A DNA stretch of 64,000 nt, from positions 9,331,205-9,395,204 of the forward strand of contig NC_045138.2 of the NCBI RefSeq assembly GCF_008831285.2, in the 5' to 3' direction. Of the stretch, positions 24,243-34,100 are shown in pieces. How positions within the stretch are numbered: the stretch's first letter is position 1; each line of letters opens with the position of its first letter. The stretch is from Nymphaea colorata. Taxonomy: Eukaryota > Streptophyta > Magnoliopsida > Nymphaeales > Nymphaeaceae. The notes under the pieces are model-generated. The model searched no databases. It had not been told where the DNA came from and saw nothing but the letters and a program-made list of their open reading frames with translations. The translations under genes were made by a program, and so were the position numbers.

Positions 24243-24921
24243 GCGTAGTAGCCAAGTGAGCACTTTCTATCCTATCATGCTTCAATCTCTCCTCTTCTTC
24301 CACACAGTGCGAAATGAACTCATTAAGAGTCCATTTCTCCTTCTGACAGTTATAACTAACTTTAAATTGTCCAAACTGTGGTGGAAGAGAAAGAAGAACC
24401 ATATGCACTATAAAGTATTCAGGTAACCTCAGACCTAGTGCCTGTAATTTTGAAGCAAGATGAGACATTTTCATAATGTGCTCCCATATGTTCCCCTTTC
24501 CTTTAAACCTCAGCGTCACAAGTTTACTCAAAAGAGTGATTGTTTCAGCCTTTTCATTTTTAGCAAAACGTTTTTCAATCTCTTCAAGGAACGCCTTGGC
24601 ACTAGCCTTTTTAGTAATAGAGCCCCTAAAATTTTCTAGGATTGATCTCTTCATGATCATTAGACACATGCGGTTTGAGCGTTCCCACCGTTCAAAGTAC
24701 CGCTTATCCTCATGGGAACTTTGATCTGTTGGATGAGGTGGGCACGACTCCCTAAATGCAAGGTCAAGATCTATACAACCCAGAACAATCATGACAGTTT
24801 CTTTCCAGTCCTTAAAATTCGAACCATTTAACTCAGGAACAGTACTCAAATTTGCAGATATCATAGAAGCAGAACTCACTGTACAAAGAACAACAAAAAT
24901 AACAAACATGCTCACAATCAA
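24088..24921 (-). CDS. gag: Copia gag (capsid/nucleocapsid), 277 codons, C-terminus broken by duplication
   Basis: The open frame contains the plant copia gag core: LNGSNFKDWKETVMIVLGC near the N-terminus, LRFKGKGNIWEHIMKMSHLA in the middle, then a lysine-rich tail and one CCHC zinc knuckle (FFCKDEGHMKKDC). The ATG chosen lies in a hydrophobic leader (MIVSMFVIFVVL), which is unusual; translation may start at a later methionine such as the one in ASMISANLS. A 151-bp tandem duplication (23,941-24,091 and 24,092-24,242) repeats the knuckle region. Because 151 is not a multiple of three, the frame meets a stop right after the first knuckle, and gag is cut off from the second copy and from pol. 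In this family the protein would form the particle around the element RNA. Confidence 0.85.
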   Translation of the reverse strand: MIVSMFVIFVVLCTVSSASMISANLSTVPELNGSNFKDWKETVMIVLGCIDLDLAFRESCPPHPTDQSSHEDKRYFERWERSNRMCLMIMKRSILENFRGSITKKASAKAFLEEIEKRFAKNEKAETITLLSKLVTLRFKGKGNIWEHIMKMSHLASKLQALGLRLPEYFIVHMVLLSLPPQFGQFKVSYNCQKEKWTLNEFISHCVEEEERLKHDRIESAHLATTPKSKKRKTGKEIAVDHASIKKQKKHKEGKSSYFFCKDEGHMKKDCTKYHAW

Positions 24922-25649
24922 TACATGTACAAAGATGAAACAACAAATATAAATGAATTTAAATACAATGGCCTAAATCTCATCACAAGGTACCAGTGCA
25001 ACGTTAATATCCAATCTTTGGATTGAAATACTAACTGCAAGTGGTATTCTTGGTCAACAATGAATATGAATAATTAACCTTGTCAAATAACGAGTCTATC
25101 TTTGGATTGACTCGCTATTCACATGGAAACCTGAAAAATTATCACATATTCATTGCCCTGTATACTTAAACCTGACCAAACAACAATCCTCTTTTGGGCT
25201 GATCATTGTTCGCATGGATCAAGTATACTATCATCTAATGTTTAAAACAAGCAAATTCGTACAACAGAGGTCACTTTGGCGACATAAAGTACAAACGTAC
25301 TCATTTCAAACAACAGACATGGCCAAAGATCAAAATTCATAATCCGAACATTCATCTAAAGTACACCCATAATTTTAATAACATGCAAAACATGATACAT
25401 GAATTAAAATTTACATACAAAATTTGTCATTCATTGAATCCAAAACTTGATGCATAAAACAAATTACCATACGCGTATGCCCTACATTAAATCCAAAACC
25501 AAAATGATTCAATGAAATGAGCCCAAAAGAGTCCAAAACTTATAAACCAGTATCATAATCGTGCTTAAGAGGGTCAAGAACTACTGAATCGACCTTAAAA
25601 TGGCCCGTATCGTTCTTAAACCACAATTAGAACACCCACATACCCCTAC

Positions 25650-26060
25650 AGAGGACTGAACCAGTCTAAAAATTGGACGTACCGGTCAAAAATAGACCGT
25701 ATCGGTTCTAAAACCCACTGAACCGGTTAAAATTGGCCCAAAAACGGTTCCAGAACTCAATGAACCGGTCTGAAAAACCCTGAATCGGTCTAAATATCAA
25801 GTGAACCGGTCTGAAAATGCCCGAATCGGTTCGAAAATCAACTTAATCGGTTCTGAAATGCTAGAATCGGTTCCAAAACTGAATGAACCGGTCCCAAAAT
25901 GGTCTGAATCGGATCTGAAAGGTCTGAACCGGTCCCTAGAAGGTCCGAACCGTTCTGAATCGGACCGAATCGGTTCTGAATCGTATTGAACCGGTCTGAA
26001 ACCGAATGAACCGGTTCGAGTCTTTTCCAAAACCGGTTTAAAAAATATGAACCGATTTAC
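25650..26060 (-). repeat. Minisatellite of GAACCGGT/GAATCGGT words in the copia leader
   Basis: Around fifteen imperfect iterations of GAACCGGTCTGAAAAT-like units with a period near 28 bp, alternating AACCGG and AATCGG. It lies between gag and the GC-rich leader segment. Confidence 0.8.
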
Positions 26061-26139
26061 TTAAACCAAACGGACCCGATCGGTCCGAAAAATAAAACGC
26101 AGGGGCTCGGGCGCGAGGCGGGAAAAAGTTTTTTTTTTT

Positions 26140-26820
26140 TTTTTTAAATCACGATGGATCCGGATCGGGTCTGTCAAGACCCGACCCGGTCCGACCCAGC
26201 TCGACCGCCCGAGCGTCGCGGGCGTCGCCTCCACCGCTCGCCTGCCGAACGGCAGGCGGGCGGTGAAGCTCCACCGGCAGGCCACCCAACACCGTGGGTG
26301 GCCGCCGGCGGGTGCCGCCAGCGTTGCCGGACGTCGGCCGCCACGATGGCGGGCCGACGCCCGCCGGAAACCGGCCGATTCCTGTCGGTTTCCCCTTCTG
26401 CTACAATCTGCCCCTTTTTCTGGATGGTTGGGCGGCTGTAACAGCCGCAGGAAGGCCACCGGCTGGCCACCCAACGGCGTGGGTGGCTGCCGGCCGGTCG
26501 CGCCAGGACAGGGAGGTCAGCCGTCGCCCAACGGCCGGCCGACGCCCGCCTGGGCGGCCTGAAATCTGCCGCCCCTGGATGCCGTCGCCTTCCCAGTCGT
26601 CCCCTTTTCGTGCTTCTTCCTCTTTCGTGTCTGCGACGGAGGCGCGGAGGGCACCCAACGACGTGGGTGCCGCCGGCAGGAATGCACCGGAGGCTCGCCG
26701 TTGCCCAACGGCAACCGACGACCGCCGATCCAGCGTCCCCTTCACCGATCCTCTTCAGTCCACAGACAGCTGCAACAGAAGCCCGACGGCTTCCGTCGCA
26801 CGCCCTCAACCCTAAATTTT
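26140..26820 (-). repeat. GC-rich leader segment of the copia element
   Basis: An island of about 680 bp with very high G+C inside an AT-rich genome, flanked by poly-T tracts (26,130-26,144 and 26,818-26,835). It contains at least three diverged copies of a palindrome-like motif, CACCCAACnnCGTGGGTG, at about 26,287, 26,469 and 26,652. Several frames are open for 100-240 codons on both strands, which GC-rich, stop-poor sequence explains. No domain is recognised, so I do not call a protein. Confidence 0.7.
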
Positions 26821-26931
26821 TTTTTTTTTTTTTTTGAAAAACTTGGTGCCGAAGAACCAAATGGGAAACATCCGAACGGGAAGAACGCACAAAAAATCAT
26901 CCAAAAGATCAACGATTCAACAACAAACATA

Positions 26932-26946
26932 GGCTCTGATACCAAA
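26932..26946 (-). other. Primer-binding site (initiator tRNA-Met type)
   Basis: TTTGGTATCAGAGCC on the minus strand, directly adjoining the 5' LTR. It sets the orientation of the element. Confidence 0.93.
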
Positions 26947-27422
26947 TGTTGGGATTTCTCCCCATTACGCATATACAAAACCAGACGTATATACCCTAAA
27001 ACAGGATCATGCTCATGCTGAATCATTGAATCAAACATAACCTTAAACTTAAAGCGGAAGCGTACCTGAATCAATCTGATCTGGTGCACGGAAGATCGCA
27101 GCAGGGTCTTCCAGGGTACGTGCGGCGCGCTTGAGGTCTCTCTCAGATGGGGAAGAGGAAAACCTTAGAAACCAATGTTTCTAGGCAACCATTCCACGAC
27201 CCCAGGGACCACTACCATTTTATAATAAAAACAATTACGTTTTCCACCCATCAAAGAGTCCGTAATTCCGTACTGGTATCTATACATTTCAAAATTACCC
27301 CATACCATCTAAAATGACGTAATATCCAAAAATGCAATCACTTAAGCGGATATTTACGTTAAGATAGCCATAATGTCTGAAATTCCTCATAGACATATGC
27401 CGGCCCACCAAATGATCTTACA
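26947..27422 (-). repeat. 5' LTR of the copia element
   Basis: 476 bp, close to identical to the LTR at 21,188-21,663, and followed by the right-hand CTCTG duplication. Confidence 0.93.
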
Positions 27423-27427
27423 CTCTG
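27423..27427. repeat. Target-site duplication CTCTG (right)
   Basis: Matches the CTCTG at 21,183-21,187. Confidence 0.9.
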
Positions 27428-29216
27428 AGGACGCAAAACACTGCATCAGAATAGATTTGTTTTCACCGATGGTCAGTGTTAGTGCCATGACACGCTAAAG
27501 CTGACCCTGTCAAGACCATGTAGGGATGGTGTTAATTTGTCCGATTATTTAGGAGGCCTTTTGGCTACAACAACTGTTTGTTATTGAATCTTCTTCAATC
27601 TTTAAAGCAGATTCATAAAATAACAAGAAAATGTTAACATCGTCAAGCAGCCCCTTATGCTCCATAGAGAGAGACAACTCTAAGCTTAACACCAATTCTA
27701 TAATAGAGAATTTGAATCCGTATTCTAAGACTTCGACAGCCATAATTTGTTTACTTATCTATGGTTTCAAAGGAGTTTAACTTTCAGCAAAGAAAACCCA
27801 CCCGGTGTGGACCCACTTATATAAATTTCCACTTTTTGTGTGGACTCAGCGATTTAGGTTAAGATTTACCCATGAAAATATCCATCGAACCACAAACTAC
27901 ATGACATTCAGTACTCGTGTTTAGGGAGTGATTGATTATTCTAACCAACTGCAATTAAAGAACCAGAGATTTGATTTCCTCGTCATGTTTCGAATCCATG
28001 GGATTGAGGATCTAAAAACTTGAGTCTAAGATCCCAAAATGACGTATCACTCTTGGTCGTAATCGAACGGCTGACCTGGAACATCTCCTTTCTTGGCCAT
28101 TGGCATCGTGCAACCATGAGAATGGTACCCATATAACATAGACAAAATAAGTTCCCGAGATTTCATCTTGCTCTTAACTCCTAGTCAATGAGCAGACATT
28201 CGTTTTTTTTTTTGGGTCTTTTTTTAGATCAAACCTTCAATATGTGGGATGTAAAAGATTGGTGATTCACAAATATATAAAAAGTTTGATATCTGAAAAA
28301 AAAGAAAAAGTCACACTCTCACATCATCAGGGAAAGACAACCCAAGTTTAACTCTACCAAAATAAACCGCATTAAAATAGTAACACCAATCTTCAGATTG
28401 TACTCAACTTGCAAATTTGATTTTTCCCTTACTAAAAACAAATTGCATATGTTTGTGACAAAAAAATCAAAAAATCGTCGTAAGCACTTTTTTTGATGTA
28501 CAAAGATTTAAAAGCTGAAGAGTTGCAATTTGATGAGGCCTGGTGTCTTGACATGTAACTCGAGCTTACATGTGACAAATGATATTTAAGTCACTTGTAT
28601 TAAATGGTCTGGCTGGCATGGAGTACGCGATTTTAATTGAGAAAGTGTTACTGAGCTAAAAGAGCCTCGGAGCCCTATATATAGAAAACTCGTCAGTTTG
28701 TTGTGAAAAAAGTTATGTGAAGTTTCATTCAAGAACCACCAATAAATGTTGGATCCCCTTTGAAAACAGATTTGCTTTTTTGACCATTGACTTAAAAAAG
28801 CAATCACATAAAAATTCCATGATCTCGTAGCCTCACTTTTCACAATAAAAATTTTATATAACAAAATCGACTTGATTTTTGGTTCACGCAATTCGAGAAT
28901 ACATAAACTTCGAAAAAAAAATCAGCCACAAGCTAACAAGATTGAGAAAAAATGGAAGATTTCATATGGTAAAAAAAATGAATAAAAGAATGTGCTGCTC
29001 CGTCAGTTAATTGTACAATAGGTTACTAAATAAGGTCAATTTCTCTGAAACTAAAGACCTACAAGACATAAAGCCGCGCGAGAAAACCGGCCATCATAGA
29101 GAATAAAAATACAAATTTCGGGTTAAGAATTAAAAAGACTAACAACAAACATGAACTTGAGAGCAGGCATCCAGGAAAAGCATAAAGTATAGAACTGCTC
29201 CAAGATGATCAACCAG
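27428..29216. other. Intergenic; former upstream region of the monooxygenase
   Basis: Before the copia insertion this sequence directly adjoined the monooxygenase 5' end, so its old promoter should lie here. No coding exon or repeat family is recognised. Confidence 0.4.
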
Positions 29217-29841
29217 CTATGCAGCTACAGTGCCGACAGCTACATTAACTGAACCATTAGATCCACGACCCCTTCCACGTCCAGGTCCCCTGCCACGACT
29301 GTGCCTTGCAATAGTGTGAAACAAGCCTGGCATTGTAAATTACAAAAAGCGCATTCGGAGCAAGACTATTTTTGAAGTTAGCAGGATGCACCTGCGCCAC
29401 CTCCACCATAGACAGGTGCTTCATCATTAAGCATTGGTTTCATGATGGGTATCAGCTGGGCCACCACAGCTTCTCCCACGTCCACGGTAGCCACCACGCC
29501 CATGACCGCAGTTGTATCCTTGGCCTCTGTCCCAGCCACCATTCACGTGTTCACTGCCAGCATCACCATTTCCTGCAACCCATTCAATAATCAGAGACAG
29601 CATACCAATAAAACACTACAGACTTGAGAAAATTAAAGGGACTGCCTTTACCTCTCCCTCATCCCCGTCCACGAGAACCACGACCTCTACCACCTCCACC
29701 AGGAGAGGCCTTTGAAAATATTGAAGCCTGTAGAGACTTCTATTTAACTAGTGTTCGAAGCACACAAGATAGTTTATACCTTCTCCATAATCAAAGTCAT
29801 TCAATGGCTTGACTTGATCTGCAGGTAAACGTGGTTGGTAT
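29217..29841 (-). pseudogene. Alba-type nucleic-acid-binding protein, 3' end only, broken
   Basis: Plant Alba proteins bind RNA/DNA through an N-terminal Alba fold and carry an RGG/glycine-rich tail. The tail exons are recognisable: 29,841-29,780 reads YQPRLPADQVKPLNDFDYGE, the boundary that typically follows the Alba fold. About 29,712-29,650 reads GGGRGRGSRGRG. About 29,577-29,375 reads NGGWDRGQGYN and RGGYRGRGR. The last exon reads RGRGPGRGRGRG and ends in TAG at 29,217. Lesions: an extra base at the start of the second exon puts the RGG part out of frame, a TGA follows SRGRG, and the third exon shifts frame before APVYGGGGAGAS. The Alba fold itself is not recognised upstream, where a hAT element and a truncated copia element lie. 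Non-functional fragment. Confidence 0.72.
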
Positions 29842-30074
29842 CTGCATAAGAACATAAATGTATTGTGAATTCAAGGAGCAAATAATAATCAAAGTCATTC
29901 AACAGCTGTTCGTTTGCCTACTTAATAAAAGAAGAAATCCCAAGTATATCTGACAAAGAAACTTCTTCACATGGATCAAAGAGTGATAGTTGGACCAAGT
30001 CACAAGAATTGGGAAGGCTCCACTCGAGCCCAAGAACCAGAAGTCTCCACTAGGTGCATTATAGATCCTATCCA

Positions 30075-30082
30075 GTCCTGCA
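30075..30082. repeat. 8-bp target-site duplication GTCCTGCA (left)
   Basis: Identical to 31,093-31,100. Eight-bp duplications are characteristic of hAT transposons. Confidence 0.85.
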
Positions 30083-31092
30083 TAAGCCTGGGCACCGGGC
30101 CGGGCTGCCGCTGGGTACCCGGTACCTGGCCCGGCTCGGGACCGGGCCCAGGCTAGAGGGCCCTAAAAAACCAATTTTGGGGGTTGCCTTATCGGGCCCA
30201 GCCGGGCCCGTTACTTTAACGGGTCAGGCTCGGGATTGAATGTGTTACCGTTGACGGCCCGATATGGCCCAATAAATGCGACTAAGTAAAATAAATAAAG
30301 GTTATGGTTGGTTTTCATTACGCCGCGAGCTTCTTGCCTTTGGCGGTGGTGGGCGGGAGGGAGACAGTCTTCCGGTTGGTGAAGAAGCCGCCAAAGACGA
30401 CGGGGCGGTTCTGAGAAGGAACCCTGTGGCCATAGAATACATTGTACTTCTTAGGGATGGTAGAGAGCGGCATCTTCAAATCTGCAGGTTCTCTTCGCTC
30501 CTCTCCTTCCTTCCTTCCCACTACATCTGGTTCGATATTCGGAGTTTGCCGAAGGGGCAGCACATTTGAGATATCAAATCCGAGTGTCGTTTCCTTGGTC
30601 GAAGGCGTGGTGCGATGGGTCCTTTGATGATGACAGTGCTTCTTCATCTGAGTTTCTCGCCGGCACTTGTATTCCTTAACCATGTTGTCTAAGTCAGAAC
30701 TTCTGTTGTGGAAATCATCTAGGTCTCTGTTAATCTCCATGGCAAACTCTAATGGGTGTTCGACTGTTCGCTTAATCGCTTCCAAAAGAAGATGAAAATA
30801 GGGGAGAAAAGAAACGGAAAAAAAAGTGGGAAAAAGCTTGAAAGGTGGTTGAGCGAGACCCTTCAGGGCAGCAGGGAAAAGCAGAGAGAGAGGGAACCTT
30901 CACGGCAGCACCAATCGGGCTGGGCTGGGCCTCGAGCATGATCTCAAGCCCGAGACCCGATACTTCATTGGCCCGGCCCGGCCCGGTTAAAAACGGGCCG
31001 GGTTTCGGGCTGGCCCGATAGCCTTAATGGGCTTAACTTTTGTCACTTTTTTCGAGTCGGGCCGGCCCAGTCCGGCCCGATGCCCACCCCTA
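30083..31092. mobile_element. Non-autonomous hAT-like transposon (1,010 bp)
   Basis: Flanked by a perfect 8-bp duplication, GTCCTGCA. The ends are imperfect inverted repeats: left TAAGCCTGGGCACCGGGCC, right (reverse complement) TAGGGGTGGGCATCGGGCC. That matches the TAGGGGTGGGCA-type ends of plant hAT elements. The termini are GGGCCGGG-rich, with many CCCGGCCC words, while the centre is more balanced and holds a 155-codon minus-strand frame. No transposase (hAT dimerisation region) is present. It is inserted beside the Alba pseudogene. Confidence 0.82.
30318..30785 (-). CDS. Unknown 155-codon reading frame inside the hAT element
   Basis: An uninterrupted frame from ATG to stop, starting MEAIKRTVEHPLEFAMEINR. 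The first 50 residues look helical and charged (a possible coiled coil around DLDDFHNRSSDLDNMVKEYK), the middle is basic and Thr-rich, and the C-terminus is basic and hydrophobic (NVFYGHRVP, VVFGGFFTNR, ending GKKLAA). There is no resemblance to hAT transposase. I do not recognise the family. Non-autonomous hAT elements can carry captured host-gene pieces, so a captured, possibly intron-free, host fragment is the first hypothesis. The opposite strand is also partly open, so a chance frame in GC-richer sequence is the alternative. Confidence 0.4.
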   Translation of the reverse strand: MEAIKRTVEHPLEFAMEINRDLDDFHNRSSDLDNMVKEYKCRRETQMKKHCHHQRTHRTTPSTKETTLGFDISNVLPLRQTPNIEPDVVGRKEGEERREPADLKMPLSTIPKKYNVFYGHRVPSQNRPVVFGGFFTNRKTVSLPPTTAKGKKLAA

Positions 31093-31100
31093 GTCCTGCA
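31093..31100. repeat. 8-bp target-site duplication GTCCTGCA (right)
   Basis: Matches 30,075-30,082. Confidence 0.85.
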
Positions 31101-31169
31101 TTGATGAAATGGAAAGAACCATTTGTTGAATTTAGAACAAGGGCAAGAGTAACCTTGTTTTGATGCCCA

Positions 31170-34100
31170 GCCCTAGTTCAATAAAATGGTGCTTGAGTTC
31201 AGTGTGTTTTGTCCTTCCATGCAGTACAAGATTCTTTGCCATAGAAATAGTAGCCTTGTTGTAACAAAAAAAATTAATTAATTGAGTCGGTTGAATTTGC
31301 ATATCTTCAAGGATGCACCTCATTCAAATAGCTTGACAAGTTTCAGCAATTGCACATATTATGCTTCAAAAGGTGAAAGTGTTACAAAATTTTACTTTTT
31401 TGAACTCCATGACACTGCATCATATCCAAGAGTGAAGGCATACTTGCTCATACTTTTTCTGTCATCCATTGTACCTGCCCAATCACTATCAGAAAAATCA
31501 TACAATTTAAAACTAGTGACTGGTTTAAACCCAATCACTATCAGAAAAATCATACAATTTAAAACTAGTGACTGGTTTAAACCAGATGCCAAAATTTAAG
31601 GTTCCTCGAATATAGTGCATTATTATTCCTATAGCTCCAAGATGATAAACAGTTGGATTATGCATAAATCTAGAAACTAATCAAACTGCAAACATAATGT
31701 CAGGTCATGTATGAGTTAGATATATTAACGCACCCACAATGCTCCAAAAATATGACTCATTTGCTTTGGTTGTTCCATCATCAATTTTAAGATTCTCTCT
31801 TGCATTCATTGGAGTATAACTGCTCTAACACTTATCCAAGTTAATTTTTTTCAACAAACCTGCTACATATTTTTCTTGAGAAGTAAATATCTCATCAATA
31901 GTCTACCTCATCTAAAGACTCAAAAATTAGTGCAACGTTCCCAAATCTGACATCTCAAACTCCTTCATCATTTTTAACTTAAACTAATCACACAATTTAT
32001 TTGAAGAGCCAGTATAAATAATATCATCAACATATACGCAGACATACAAAAACTCAATAATTTTCAATTTTATATATAATGTGGGCTCATTTTCACTTTG
32101 ACGAAAACCATTTTGATGGAAATATGAGTCTAACTAACTATACCAAGTTTGATGTGCGTGTTTCAAGCTACACATGGCTTTCTTTAATCTATACATTTTC
32201 TTTTCTTGACCATCAACGACATAACCTTGAGGTTGATCAACATAAACTACTTTATCTAAGTATCCATTTCAAAAAGCTGATTTAACATCAAGTTGAAAAA
32301 CTGGCCTTCCCTTTTGTGCAACCACTACAAGAATCAATCTAATAGTTTCAAATCTAGCCATAGGAGAATATGTTTCAAAAAAATCAACTCCATATTTTTG
32401 AACATATCCTTTGGCTACCAACCTAGATCTATATTTTTTAACATTCTCAGTCTCGTCATATTTTATTTTAAAAACCCATTTTAAATTAATTTGAGTTTTT
32501 TTAGGTGGTAAATATATTAATTCCCATATATCATTTTTCTCAATAACATGCAATTCTTCTTCCAAGGATTTTTCCACTCATCATTTTCACAAGTTCCTTC
32601 ATAACTCAATGGTTCGACCACCACAAGTGCAAAAATGCACATTTATAGATATCTTTTAGAGAGTGTACCTTTCTTGATTATGTTTCTTCATCACTTGATT
32701 CTTCACCATCATTATTTGGGGGACGTGTGGAGCTAGATTGGAGATGTTCCTCTTTACTTTGACCAAATGCACTATGGTCGAACACCAACTGCTTGGCATC
32801 ATTTTTGCTCCATTCTCAATCATTACTTTCATCAAAAACTATGCCACGAGGATGATTAACTTCTTTAAAATAGGATTATATAAGCGATAACCTTTAGATT
32901 TATCAATATGGCCAACAAAAATGCATTTGTTGCTCTTTTTGTCTAGCTTATAGTGTTCACTTGCATCAATCAAAGCATAGGTAATGCAACCAAAGATTAC
33001 ATTGAGCTTTCTCCTATTCCATGCCTCATATGGGGTTTTGTTTCAAACTGCCTTTGTTGGTAAGATATTCAACAAATAAATTGAGGTAGCTACAACTTCT
33101 TCCCAAAAATTCAAAAGATGATGCTTGGCTTTTAATATGCTATGAGATATTCCCATAATTGTTTTATTCTTCCTTTCAGCTACTCCATTTTATTGAAGAG
33201 TCTTTATAATCATCAACTGCCTGTGAACGGTTCTCCACTTTCTCCAGTTTCTGCAACCAACCAAATAACCATTTGTCACTCCGATTATCTTACTTCATCC
33301 ATCCACCCTTGGGTATCTTTACCATAGTCAAATCCCATTTTGCTTAAAAAAATATTGAAATCATCAAAACAAATTCTTCCCCTCTATCACTATGTAAGAT
33401 TTTGGTAGTGTGATCACTTTGTTTTTCAATAAGCGCTTTGAACTCTTTGAATTTTTCATTAGCTTCAGATTTGTGGGAAAGAAAATAAACTCAACTCATA
33501 CGAGAAAGTCATCAATGAATAACGAAAAATATCTATTATTATTCATTGATGGCGTTCTCATTAGCCCACATAAATCAACATGAACTAATTCCAATTATTA
33601 ACGAGCTCTTCAAGCTTTGCCAACTGGAAATGACAACTGATGTTGCTTCCCATACACACAACCTTCACAGGTTCTATTAGGTGGCACAATAAAAGGCAAT
33701 CCTAAAACCAATTTTTTCTGTCTAAGTAATTTCAGCCCATTAAAATGCAAATGTCTATACCTCAAATGCCAAAAAGTTGATGTATCATCAACCTTAGCAG
33801 TTAAAGCATGATGATCAAAACAAGAAGTTCAAGAAGAAACATACGATTTTGTGTCATACTAACTTTAGCAATCAGTTTTTTAGTCTTCCTTATCTCATAT
33901 GCAGCATCTTTGAAAATAACTCCACAACTACTTTATATAAGTTGTCCTACACTTAGCAAATTTTGCACTAAGACGGGCACATAATACACATTTTCAATGA
34001 GCATTCCTTGTCCAGTCAAAAGTTGCTTCAACAGTACCTTTTCCCTTAATCTGAATTTGATGATTGTTACCCATCTAAACATTTAATGTTATTGACTCAT

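Larger units (their letters stand above)
21188..27422 (-). mobile_element. Young, defective Ty1/copia retrotransposon (6,235 bp)
   Basis: Two direct LTRs of 476 bp (21,188-21,663 and 26,947-27,422) begin TGTTGGGATT and end GATCTTACA. They differ at about five positions by eye. The flanking duplication CTCTG is intact. The tRNA-Met primer-binding site TTTGGTATCAGAGCC lies next to the right LTR on the minus strand, so the element is read right to left. The order on the minus strand is 5' LTR, PBS, a GC-rich leader, gag, a short protease/pre-integrase remnant, fragments of reverse transcriptase and RNase H, then the 3' LTR. Most of the integrase and part of the reverse transcriptase are missing, and what remains is full of stops. 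The element probably moved with proteins supplied by a relative. It lies just upstream of the monooxygenase pseudogene start. Confidence 0.93.

Noticed and set aside
26174-26890. Long overlapping open frames (up to about 238 codons) on both strands of the GC-rich segment
   Set aside because: GC-rich DNA lacks stop codons by composition. The translations are Arg/Gly/Pro-rich without any domain, and both strands are open at once. The segment is the leader of a copia element.
29372-29812. Plus-strand frames opposite the Alba exons
   Set aside because: Complementary shadows of the glycine/arginine-rich minus-strand exons, giving His/Ser/Pro-rich nonsense.
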